From Hyphodiscus hymeniophilus (lineage: Eukaryota; Ascomycota; Leotiomycetes; Helotiales; Hyphodiscaceae), in assembly GCA_016508695.1 (NCBI GenBank), contig VNKQ01000009.1, positions 930,001 to 994,000 on the forward strand: a DNA stretch of 64,000 nucleotides, read 5' to 3'. This document shows, piece by piece, positions 54,629 through 64,000 of this stretch (the first letter of the stretch is position 1; each line of letters opens with the position of its first letter). A program made the translations under genes and the position numbers. The notes under the pieces are model-generated. The model was not told the origin of the DNA and ran no database searches. It worked only from the letters and a program-made list of their open reading frames with translations.

Positions 54629-56143
54629 TCAACCTTGACTCTCATTCCCTAATCTATGCAGCACCGGGACCGAAGTAGGCGGAACAGCTCCAGATTCTGT
54701 CACTATCATCTGAATATAAGCCGCCGGAGTGACGTCGAACATAGGATTACATAACTGCAACCTCTTCGAATCTTTCCACCCTTCTAAATGTCCTCCGGGA
54801 ATCACTAGCTCGTCGGCAGGCGCGATCTCGTTGTGAACGATTGAATCCAGAGCAGTTCGGTCTGTAAACTTGATAGTCTCGCAAAGCACAATAACTGGTT
54901 TATCCGCGTCGTTTGCCTCCATGGCCACGAGGGCAGTCCCAATTCTTGAGAATAACCGCCCATTGCTCATCATCGCATGTGCCCCAAGCAGCACTTTTGT
55001 CGCGTCTTGGATATTGTGTGACAAGCCATTGATCAAGCAATACTTAACGTCTATTCCCAGACCAACCAAGGCTGCAGCTAAATGCTTTCCCTCATGCAGC
55101 GGCCTCGAGTCCACGACAATGACTCTAAATTTCTTTCCCTCCTCGTGGGCTTTCACTAATGCTTTTTGGACAATACTACTTTTTGCAAAAGTCAGGATTA
55201 CGTCTCCATCTTTGATCTTATCGGCTGCAATTTGCGCAATGACTTGGTCGGCGTATGTTACTCTCTCCCGGATGAAAACATCGATGGCTTCGCAAAGACC
55301 CTTTTTGGCTTCCGTATCAGGGACGTTGATGTCTACCTTTGATATCTCGAGCTTGAGCCACCGGATAGCGTTTCCCATTGATATTGAAAGGGGCCGACAT
55401 GATGATAGAAAGTCAATTTGCGGAGAGAGAACGTGGGATGTAAGATGTCGGGTGAGAGAATTCCCAGGAGGTGTGGTATATGATTCGATGACCTGGGACG
55501 TGTTAGTATCTATTCCTCACGACGCAGGACTGAGCTCAAGCAGCATGATTCTTGGCATAATTCAGCACCTCAGACTTACTCTCTTAAACGACTGCAGCGT
55601 CGCGACCAGCCTCGCACAGCTCCCACATATTGTATAACTGCCCATCTGTAACCCCAATGCCAAAACCGCCGGATGTACCTCTTTTCCAGCGCCAGCGATT
55701 GTCGTTGTCCTCGTCTTGTATAAATGTCTGAAGAACTCTACTGTCTTATCTTCCTCCTTGGGGGTCTCTACTGCAGTTGCCGTCTTCTGCGCGCCTCTTG
55801 TCGGCAGGCTTCGTCCCTCCATGGCAGCTGGCCCTCCTTTCTTTTGCGCAGTATTTTTCTGACTCTTCGGCGGATCTGATTTCTGTGCTTGCCCTGCCGC
55901 AATAGCTGTTGCTACAGCTCCGTTCGGCTGCTTGTCCAGCAAAGCTTGTGCTCTCCTTGCGGCTTTTTCCTCTTTCGCTTTCTTCTTCAGCTCTGCGCCT
56001 GAGGGCTTGGGCGCATCTGTAAGTGCGGCAGCCTCCTTTTGTTGCTTTACAGCTCCACCCTTCTTGTCTTTATGTGATTGTGGAGCATCTATTGCTTCTG
56101 ATTTGGGAGCACCCTCGGCTGCTGGAGGGTCTGAGGACGGCAT
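54629..56143 (-). CDS. GCD2: translation initiation factor eIF2B delta subunit
   Basis: Two exons, 56143-55580 and 55492-54629 (87-nt intron GTAAGT ... GTCCCAG), 475 residues. It is a regulatory subunit of eIF2B, the GDP-GTP exchange factor for eIF2, and part of the sensor for phosphorylated eIF2 in general amino-acid control. The N-terminal 150 residues are Lys/Ala-rich and disordered. The eIF2B alpha/beta/delta fold begins near HPAVLALGLQMGSYTICGSCA and continues VIESYTTPPGNSLTRHL, MGNAIRWLKLEISKVD, GDVILTFAKSSIVQKAL, FRVIVVDSRPLHEGK, VLLGAHAMMSNGRLFSRIGTA, VIVLCETIKFTDR and NPMFDVTPAAYIQMIVTESG. Cytosolic. Confidence 0.96.
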
Positions 56144-57016
56144 TTTTTTCGTCGCACAGATTACTCAGACAGAGTTGTGCTCGATAGACTGCGGAGTTTG
56201 ATGTTGTCGTCGTAGATCGGTGTTTTGATATTTGCGTCTTCTGATAAGTCTTGGGTTTTGTCGAAGTGCCGTCAGAATCGAAAGTTTGATGTGGGGTTCG
56301 TGAGTCAGAGGACCGTGAGTGGAGCTTTGGGAGTTGGGGATGGAAGATTAAGTACTTCTTCAGATTGAGAATTTACACTTGAGACTTGGTTGATCGAGAT
56401 TATCCAGCCAGAAGGAGGTGACGAGAGGGTTGGTGTTTGCTTTAATCGAATCTGAATTCGAACTGCCACCAGGCTGAGATTTGAGGTCTTGGCGTGAGGA
56501 CCCCTGCAATGTCAGGCGGCATCACGGCAAGGGAGAAAGCGGAAAACGACATTATGGAATTTTTATTGCCTCCATGTGGTCACTTTCTCTTGATAAAGTG
56601 TTGGCCTAGAACCTCTACCTTCGTAGGTAGTTGGCCATATACTCGAGTATAAAAGCCTATCTCTTTGTTCTGTAGCCAGCACTACAATTCTCGCGCACTC
56701 GAGAATCGTTCCAATGCTGGTCTTGTTGATACCCACTGTGGCTACGGAGTTGCCATGCTTCGTCGAAAGTTGTAAGCGTGAGGAAGGTCCCAGAAGTCAC
56801 ATGGTGGAAAGAGGGACGGGCAAAAGAGTGATCAATTCGTACGGCGGACAAAATTGATTAACACTCATTGTGCCCTACTGTGAGGAATGCCATTCGCAAA
56901 TCCGCTGCAAACACAATCAAAAGCTCATGAACGAAAGTTCAATTCTGCAAAAGCGCCCGTATTGATTTCTTTCTTGACATCTCAGTCTTACAGTATGAAA
57001 TTCATTATCAAAGTAT
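56144..57016. other. intergenic
   Basis: Promoter of GCD2 and 3' flank of the T5orf172 gene, both minus strand. No recognisable gene. Confidence 0.55.
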
Positions 57017-58494
57017 TCATAAAGCTAACAAAGCTACAAGACTCCAAAGTGCGCCATTCCAGCCGCGGAAAACGCTGAAAAGGCAAACAATCGTTATTCC
57101 AAGATACCAAAACCAGCGGTCCTTCCGACTTTTAGAAAAGTGGGCTTTAAACGCAAAGACATAGAACTTCCATATCGGTGGATTCAACCAGCTCTCCCAG
57201 TTGACATCTGCAATACATTCGTCAAGACCTTGTGCACAGTATGCCCAGTATGGAGTCAACTCGCCCGATTCATTGAATGGTTTTTTGAACAACCAATTTC
57301 GCCATTTGTGAACAGCACCCAAGGCTTCCTCCTGAGAAATCTGGAAGAATTCACCATGCGCAGTTCCACATTTGCATTGAAGGCCCAATCTGAAAGCATC
57401 AAGGTCTAGTTTCACAATGTCTTCCACGAGGTTGAAGTAGTAGAATGGATTCTCGTCTTCTTTCGGAACTTCATCCAGACGAAGGGCGCAGTCTCGTTCC
57501 AACGTTTTCTGACGTCCTCCTGGTTTATCGGGGATGTGCTTACTTCTGCCGATTTTGAAGATGGTTGGCTCATAACCCTCTACTTTGAAGATATACACAT
57601 ATCCCCGCTTCTCTGGCTTAACTTGGCTTCTCAGGATGCGATCCCTGATCTTGGTATTGATTGAACGCCGTTTGTTCAGCTTCCTCTTGTTTGGAGAACC
57701 TTTTTCACATGTATATGGTGTGAATACCAGTGGTATTGATTCTGTCACTGCGGATTGTTGCAGGCGTTTCTGCTGAATCAAACCCTCTGTTTGATGCGCT
57801 GCACTCATGCCATTATAAGCTTGAATCATTCCCTCGTTCGAAACTGCATTCGAATTGGGCTTCTTAGGTATTTGGTTCATTGAAGCAGTCACTTCTTCGT
57901 GTTCGTCTTCGGCGGTAGGACCAAAAACATTGTCATCATTAGTGCTCTGAGATTCGAACCTCCCAGGAAGTTCCCCCAATGCTCCAAGTAGTCTGGGGCA
58001 GAGCTGGCTCGAGGTCTTATTTTACATCCAATAACGAGGTCAAACTGTATGTTATCATCTTGTTCGCCGAGGAGTACGGAAGCTTTGCTGCTGAGATTTC
58101 CGAGAGGAGATCTGGAAGGGGTGTCGAACAGTTTGGACGAGCTCGGCACATTTCCCTTAGATGACCGTCTCTTTCTTAGTTTCGGCTCCGACTGAGGTAG
58201 TCTGTCGAGCCTTCGGGCATTAAGAAAAATCTCAGGTACTGGAGGCTTCTCACCAAGGTGAGGCATTTCACAGGATGGAGATATTGGTGTCTCTGGTCGT
58301 GGTGACATCGAGTTAGCTGTGTCGAAAGTCTCGGATAATTCGCTCGAAGTTGTTGAGACGGTCGATGCAGAATCCAGTCTATCCACGGTTTGTCTGGTCG
58401 CATATTGTAGAGGAGACGATAAACCGGCGATATCATCAGCGCCATTCAACCTGCGAGAGGCCCGGCGGCTGCGCGGGGTTGACTTTGTCGCCAT
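57017..58494 (-). CDS. T5orf172 (GIY-YIG-like) domain protein with unresolved internal splice
   Basis: Two open frames: an N-terminal one from ATG 58494 to a stop near 57889 (Ser/Arg-rich, MATKSTPRSRRASRRLNGAD) and a C-terminal one open from about 57990 to 57017. The latter holds the T5orf172 domain, GYVYIFKVEGYEPTIFKIG, RQKTLERDCA, FYYFNLVEDIVKLDLDAF, CKCGTAHGEFFQISQEEALG, and ends in a membrane segment (WYLGITIVCLFSVFRGW). The frames differ. Two frame-keeping introns are possible: 58025-57982 (donor GTAAAA, acceptor TTGGAG, 44 nt) or 58035-57947 (donor GTTATT, acceptor TCTCAG, 89 nt). Both have one weak site, so a frameshift mutation is also possible. The domain resembles GIY-YIG nuclease folds; its function in fungi is unknown. 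Confidence 0.7.
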
Positions 58495-59256
58495 TTAATT
58501 TAACAATTAAAAACAATTATTTCGAGGCTTAAAATTCACGAGGAGATGAAGAGCCTGAACGGTCTTTGCAGAATAAGGGGCCTGCAATTGACTTGGGCTT
58601 CAGCTCATTCTTATCATAATCATCGAAGAGCAGGAAGCGGGTTTCAACAATCAAAGCTCAGCCGTCTCAATTTGCAATCATGACACGGAAAGCTTCCCTG
58701 TCATGTTGGTTACACACAATCTCTGCAGGAACCAACTCCCTCCGGAGTCTGTACGAAACCCCTGCATATGGTAACCTGTTTCGTTTCAGGCTGCAGCACC
58801 AGCCTCGCTATTTGAAGGCATAGCTCCAGGCGAAGACGAATTGCGCAGCCGAATTCAAGTATTGGATTTTGCTCAGCCATCAAGGGGAGAACACTTGCAA
58901 ATTGCGAAGGACGCTTCGCTTCCGATCTTTGGCTCTCCAAAGATGGGAGGTTTGTGAATGTCATTATATTCTGCGTCTGTCCATGCCCCATCCGAGAAAC
59001 GCGGGGTGGGGGTTGAAGCAGGGGTGCATGTAAGATGCGAACCACCATGGGAAGGAATTAACAAGAGTAGTCATCGGGAAGCAATGATGCGGCTGAGGGG
59101 CGACTTTGGGACCTCAAGAGTCTCAGGGAGTAACTCCATAATCTGACTCCTGTTCAAGGGTCCAGACAGAAGGTGCAGCGATTACCAGAACGTGGACTAA
59201 CTGGGAACTTCATCAGGACCATTCAATTCGTTGCTTGTTATTGAGGACGCTTTGTT
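58495..59256. other. intergenic
   Basis: Promoter of the T5orf172 gene and 3' flank of the RNase T2 gene. Nothing recognisable. Confidence 0.55.
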
Positions 59257-60941
59257 TTAAACGCTCTGCCACTCGAAACTAACGCTGACACTCTTCGAGG
59301 TGGTAGAAACGGCCTGCTGAGTCGATCCACTTGGAACACCCGCCGCATAGAAAGTTGTCTTGCCTCCATATGAAAGAAAGCCGTTGCTTGCAGTGAAAAC
59401 AGTCGCTGTGACACCTGAACCACAAGTAAACGTAGAACTTGATATGCCGCAAGAGCCTTTGGAGCTCTTCAATGTAAATCCAGACCCTGCTTGTCCACCT
59501 CGTTAGCATCCTTCCCAGACATCTTTGGATTGATTATATTACCTGAGACTGTTGCTGTATAAGTGGCACACGTGCCTGAAGTATACCACGTCCCTGCGCT
59601 GATCAAGCATCCCTTTTGACTTCCACTCGTAACCGCGTTCAAGTATCCACTTCCCGAGAAACTGCCACCGCTTCCGGTGGGACTGGAACCTCCACCGGTA
59701 GTCGTTGTTGTCGGAGTTGGACTTCCCGACTTTGGAAGGTACTTGATGCCGCTTGAGGAACAGCTCGATGTTGATCCGACTGGCTCAGTTGGAACAAATG
59801 TCCCGGTCTGGATAGAGCCGCGGACGTCAAACGAATACCACACTTCGTCGAGAGCGCCTGAAGCACATTGAATGCTCACAGAATACCCAAAGTCGTTCAC
59901 AAATGCAGCTTGAATTTGAGAGGCTGTATAGGTCTTGGAGCTCGAGGGAACAATGCCTGCGTTGGCTAAGGTCTAAGGTAATTATCAGCTGGGCGGCACT
60001 ACCCTGGCAGATTTGGAGACAACTTGCTGTGTAAGTATCAAGTGTTTTGAAGATGTCGACTGTCTTTTGGAAAAAGTCCGGAACCTCTTCCGTAGAAGTG
60101 TAACCTTTGATGGAAAGTCAGCAAAGGTTCTAGGGAAAATCAGGAAAGCATGAATATGGTCCGTCGTAACCTATCCTCATTTTTGGGCAGGAGACATAGG
60201 ATCGCTCACCTGTATAACAGCTCGGCTTGAATGTACTGATGCAAGTGCCATGTTTGCCCCATTCGTGTTCCCAGAAGCTCTCATTGTCTCCATTTTCATC
60301 AAGCCAGTACTCATTCATGTAGGCGAGAAGATCTGTCTTCCCGTAGGACTGGAGAATTTGGGTGATGTTTGTGTAAGCGCGAGAAGAATCGCAATTAGAG
60401 TCATAGGTACCATCACAATGGTCAGGCCAAAGCCCGTGGATGGTCCTGAATGGAGTATATCAGCATCTCACTCAATCGGAAAGGAACTGTCTAAGAAATG
60501 CCTAGGAGCGCTGAGCGTGTGTTGGCTCTATAACATATTCCTTGGTCTTTATAAACTACCACATCGGCACATACCATGAGTTAGAAGGGCCTGTGCTTGG
60601 ATTCGTGTCCCCTTAAATTTCGAAGTCAGCCGCTGGTTGAAGAGAGTCGGAACAGTGGCAAAGCAAGAATAGGGAAGTCCAGGATGATCTTCCAAGTACA
60701 GGCTTGCTTTCGTAATAAACTCCGTCCATCCCACTTGCTCGTAGACGCATACAGACATAGATCTCTCGGAGGATGGCTTACAAAATTGAGTCTGGAGAAT
60801 TTGACCTCCTGGAGCGTTGAAGCAACAGAGATCCGATACAGAAGTAGTATTCTGACAGCTCAACTGGGGATTCGAACAAGTCTTTGGCGAGCCAGCAAGG
60901 GCAACAGGTGCCAACAAAGAGACAAGCAAAAGAGAAGCCAT
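59257..60941 (-). CDS. secreted ribonuclease T2
   Basis: Six exons: 60941-60782, 60611-60575 (37 nt), 60445-60210, 60104-60028, 59972-59543, 59486-59257; 389 residues, all phases consistent. It starts with a signal peptide (MASLLLVSLLAPVALAG) and is Cys-rich. Both RNase T2 active-site segments are present: CAS I as WTIHGLWPDHC and CAS II as FWEHEWGKHGTC, with the catalytic histidines. The order CSNPQLSCQNTTSVSDLCCF, then QILQTQFWDTNPSTGPSNSW, then the CAS boxes, then NAGIVPSSSKTYT is typical. A Ser/Thr/Gly linker joins a ~100-residue C-terminal domain like that of Rny1. Such enzymes cut RNA in the vacuole or outside the cell for phosphate supply. Intron 4 has GC at its 5' end (GCAAGT ... CCTTAG, 55 nt). 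Confidence 0.94.
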
Positions 60942-61829
60942 GGCGATAAGAAAACCTTAGGCCCTCTTTGACACTTGACAGAATTAGTCCTCACCGATGG
61001 GATTCGAACCATTTTGTAACTTCCAGGCAGGATGAGAGCGGGACAGCAGGATGGACGATAAGATCCGCGTGCAAAGCTTCGTTGGCGGACAGCTCTCAAA
61101 CCAGAAGGCAAATAACCTCTAGCCGGTCACCAGCCTCTTCTCTGCAGACGCCGTCTGAACTCTCATAGGCTGAGCGCAGATTTAAGGTCCAGGTCTCGAA
61201 AGCTAGAAATGAAGCTTAACTCTTGGCCCTGATCGGCATGTCGAGTGTTGGCTTCTGATTGACTCCCTCAGACTCCAATGCTTCAGCCACTGCCGGAGTC
61301 CCTGCAATAATTCGGTGTCGCGCAGGATGTGATGCATGGCCGCAATTCCTCCTGATTTCTTTGTGGAAGGTGGCTTTTAGATGCTGCGTATTTGAGATAT
61401 CAATCACCTTCTCGTTTTGGGAATCAGCAGGGCCGTTTTGAGAGTGCCAAGAGGCTGACTGAAGTCTTGTTGTCGGACTTCGCCACGCCCCTGAATATCA
61501 TCGCGATAAGGATTAATTACGAAAGCGTTCTATTATGTGGATTGAGGAGGATGAAATGTTGACGCAAGTCGATGTAAATTGACGACTTGAGGCGGGATGG
61601 GAGAAGTTACTGTACTATTGCGATACTGTAAGGCTTCGCTCGGGACGAGCCCCTGAGTGCCGACGGTTGTATTCATCCACTGGTTGATGATTATGATGAC
61701 GATGCGCCTTGTGCTCCACGCAAGTCGAGGACGAGAATCTGAATTAGTTCTGTATCGCGCTTAGACATAATTTTTGATATCTTTCGTTTCATCCTATCCT
61801 GTGAAAATCACGTAGCCCAGCAATTCAAG
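60942..61829. other. divergent intergenic region
   Basis: Upstream of both the RNase T2 gene (minus) and the aldolase-fold gene (plus). A tRNA-like T-arm string near 61000 is not part of a tRNA. No gene seen. Confidence 0.55.
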
Positions 61830-63114
61830 ATGAGCAAGGCAGATGTAGGCATTCTCTTCTTAGATTCTTAGTCTTGCCTGTCGGCATCTACCAAACTGAG
61901 CCTTGATATTCTTTTGTTGCATATTAGAGATACCTGCTGTCTCAGAGCTTTGGAAAGGAGAATAGATGTATTCGGCTTTATACTTTGATAGATTCGACCT
62001 GATAGCTAGCTAGTCCATTGTCAAGATCGTTTCTGAGACCCGGCTACTGCGCTCCAGTGAGCGTCTCCTGGCTGTCTACATCGAGTAGACTCTGTTAGGC
62101 TCAACCTTGGTGCCAGAGCAGGATCTATACCATCTTTCCACCTATGTATCTACAACTGAATTGGTCCTCTTGACTTCCCTATGTAGATTTCGAAGTTAAA
62201 GCTCTAGCATTCGACTGACAACCCTTCCAGCTTCAAGACCTCATAACAGCAAACCACATTCTTCACTACAACAAAGTAGTCGACGCCTACGGTCACATAT
62301 CGCTTCGTGACCCAATCAATCCCAATGTCTTCATAATGTCTGGTGATAAAGCACCAGCCCTGGTGTCAGCACCCTCTGATCTGATCTACTACCATGTGAA
62401 AGACAGCTCGCCTGTCGATCCAGAGGTAAAGAAAGGTTATCAAGAACGATATATCCACAGCGAGATATACAAACATTTTCCAGAGATCAATAGTGTTGTT
62501 CACAGCCATTCTGAGGCCGTGCTACCATTCACCATGAATGGCGTGCCCATGAAGCCTGCATTTCACATTGCCGGATTTCTCGGTACGTACCGCGCAACTC
62601 CTGCATTACACACAATCTTACTAACCTGGGAAACATAGGCACTGAAGTCCCAAACTTTGATATCAAGCCACTCTACCAAGATGGAGATGTCCAAAGTATG
62701 CTCGTGAATTCAGAGCGCTTCGGATCGTACCTCGCCTCGAAGTTCTCAAAATCGAAAATGGCACAACTTGACCACAATGTCGTGCTGATGAAGAACCACG
62801 GCTTCACGACTGTCGGGAAAAGTATCAAGCAGGTTGTGTATCGGGCAGTATACACGCACGTCAACGCCAATGTACAGTCGAACGCTATTATTTCGCGGAA
62901 TGCGCACCTTGGGACGCATACTTCAGTATCGTCCCTGGCAACCAAGACTTCAGGCAGGTTAGGAGACGAGCTGATTTACCTGGATGAAGATCAGACATTG
63001 GGGTGCATGCAGATGAATGACTCAACGCAAGAGAGACCATGGGGACTCTGGGAGAGGGAAGTGGAGGTGTGTCCATTGTATGTCAATAAAGCGAAATTCC
63101 AGCAAGAGAGATAG
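61830..63114 (+). CDS. class II aldolase/adducin domain protein
   Basis: Three exons: 61830-61844 (15 nt, MSKAD), 62231-62582, 62639-63114; 280 residues. The fold is shown by LITANHILHYNKVVDAYGHIS, RDPINPNVFIMSG, IHSEIYKHFPEINSVVHSHSE with the zinc-binding HxH, and MKNHGFTTVGKSIKQVVYRAV. Family members are zinc-dependent aldolases or epimerases acting on sugar phosphates, or non-enzymatic adducin-like proteins; many fungal ones are uncharacterised. The residues for zinc binding (His pair in VHSHSE and the later His) are present, so activity is possible. The 5' exon is the least certain part: its intron of 386 nt is long for this genome. The ATG at 62336 inside exon 2 would cut the aldolase fold, so it is not the start. 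Confidence 0.85.
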
Positions 63115-63287
63115 AAGGTGACGAATAGGCTTCATGTTTCTTGTTTCAAGGATCTATATGCGTTGAAAAGTCCAGATTGAGAAAGATAATCCACATCACC
63201 AGTTCTACAAAATTTCCCAAAACTTTGCAACATATTTCGAATGTTATACTAGTACACAGACATTTCCACTGTTTTTGAACCAGATCA

Positions 63288-64000
63288 TTAGACATAGACT
63301 TCTCGGAACAGCCACTCAGCTGCACTATGCCACATCTCCTTTCTCCTCTTCTCTACTCGAATTCTCGTCTCACCAAATGCAATCATTTGATCGAAGCCTG
63401 TGATCGTCGTTAGTATAGAATAGGCACAACCATATCGGCATACCATACCATGTAATTCTCCAAGTATCTTTTCCCATCTGACGCCATTTTTCTCCCACAG
63501 CGTATCTGATCCTGTCCTCTCACCAGTTCCTACCTGAGCCATTTTCTCTGCGAACAACTCAGCCTCCCTGCACAGCATATCAAACTCGCAACCAACGACA
63601 AAAAGTTTCGGCGGCAAGTTCTCTCTTTCCGCATATGCCATTGATAACAGAGGATCCTGAAGATCCTGTCCCACAGTTGTGTAGCCAAAATCGAACATAG
63701 AAACAGCATTCTGTTTACGGAAGAATGTTAAAGTCAGAGAATAGCAGCGAATAGTGAAAATCCTCAATTTCAGACTTACCTCGAGAGCATCAGGAGGCGA
63801 ACCGAATGGCCTAGTTTTCATCTTCTCCGGGCCCTTAGTCACAAAATCCACAGGCGGGTAAAAGGCCGCCACTCCTCCAATCCTGCCTCGAATGTCTTCT
63901 TGTTGCGTCAAAGCGAGGGACAAATTTGCTCCTGCGCTAAAGCCGCCTATGGCTACCTTCTTCTTATCAAAAGGCAGCTCCTCATCATCCAAGACAGCAT
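63288..64000 (-). CDS. alpha/beta hydrolase, HSL/lipase-like, truncated by window edge
   Basis: The 5' part lies beyond 64000. Exons in the window: 64000-63781 (partial), 63710-63449, 63397-63288. The catalytic triad is visible: nucleophile Ser in VAIGGFSAGANLSLAL (GxSxG), Asp in LFVVGCEFDMLCREAE, and His in LGELHGFDQMIAFG, which is assembled across the last intron (GTATGG ... TACTAACG ... CACAG). It belongs to the alpha/beta hydrolase fold-3 group (hormone-sensitive lipase-like esterases), which act on carboxylic esters; the substrate is unknown. Confidence 0.9.
   Translation of the reverse strand, partial: AVLDDEELPFDKKKVAIGGFSAGANLSLALTQQEDIRGRIGGVAAFYPPVDFVTKGPEKMKTRPFGSPPDALEVSLKLRIFTIRCYSLTLTFFRKQNAVSMFDFGYTTVGQDLQDPLLSMAYAERENLPPKLFVVGCEFDMLCREAELFAEKMAQVGTGERTGSDTLWEKNGVRWEKILGELHGMVCRYGCAYSILTTITGFDQMIAFGETRIRVEKRRKEMWHSAAEWLFREVYV

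Noticed and set aside
57935..57965. GGTTCGAATC on the minus strand, tRNA-like
   Set aside because: Lies inside the T5orf172 gene; the stem pairing is not canonical and no cloverleaf forms.
60990..61010. tRNA T-arm-like string (minus GGTTCGAATCCCATC)
   Set aside because: The 5-bp T-stem does not pair, and no acceptor, D or anticodon arm can be built from the flanks.
1..64000. Secondary-metabolite or other multi-gene accessory cluster
   Set aside because: No synthase, tailoring enzymes or linked regulator; genes are conserved housekeeping functions without a shared pathway.

Overview
The window is nuclear DNA of a filamentous ascomycete (Pezizomycotina). The evidence is short introns of about 44-100 nt with fungal splice signals, several with CTAAC/CTAAT-type branch points, a fungal gene set (VAC8, SNF4, COMPASS SHG1, ALB1, a 2EXR protein), and a retroelement decayed in the way repeat-induced point mutation (RIP) decays DNA. 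A leotiomycete is my best guess, but that is inference from overall gene style, not proof.

Layout. Positions 1-2650 are AT-rich and hold a RIP-mutated Ty3/Gypsy chromovirus (end of RNase H, integrase, chromodomain) and its probable 3' LTR. Normal-composition DNA starts near 2650-2700. About 3.2 kb without genes follows, with microsatellites and an 885-nt stretch lacking any ATG, leading to an intronless ATF/CREB-type bZIP gene (5910-7331). Next is 5 kb with no convincing gene. From 12.3 kb to the end the window is a gene-dense core: mitoribosomal uL4m and mL38 (head to head), a 2EXR protein, dihydroxyacetone kinase, CSL4 exosome subunit, a RhoGAP protein, SNF4, VAC8, IMP1, mitochondrial IF3, a small membrane protein with a broken or mis-spliced start, POL12, an MFAP1-like splicing factor, ALB1, a membrane-anchored ubiquitin protease, a tyrosine phosphatase, a TPT-type sugar transporter, a GT17 glycosyltransferase, SHG1, a small complex-I-type subunit, GCD2 (eIF2B delta), a T5orf172/GIY-YIG-like protein, a secreted RNase T2, a class II aldolase-fold protein and a truncated alpha/beta hydrolase.

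Most genes are unrelated housekeeping genes. There is no secondary-metabolite cluster and no sign of a multi-gene novel system. Local logic is limited to head-to-head pairs: uL4m/mL38 (143 bp apart), IMP1/IF3 (175 bp; both mitochondrial), DAK1/CSL4 (416 bp, with a G-quadruplex-capable telomere-like run) and ALB1/ubiquitin protease (293 bp). The most unusual things I see are gene-structure features: a 6-nt micro-exon in the transporter, a GC-AG intron in the RNase T2 gene, an in-frame stop at the start of the small membrane-protein gene, and an unresolved reading-frame switch in the T5orf172 gene. Exon models were made by hand from splice signals and reading frames, with no transcript data.
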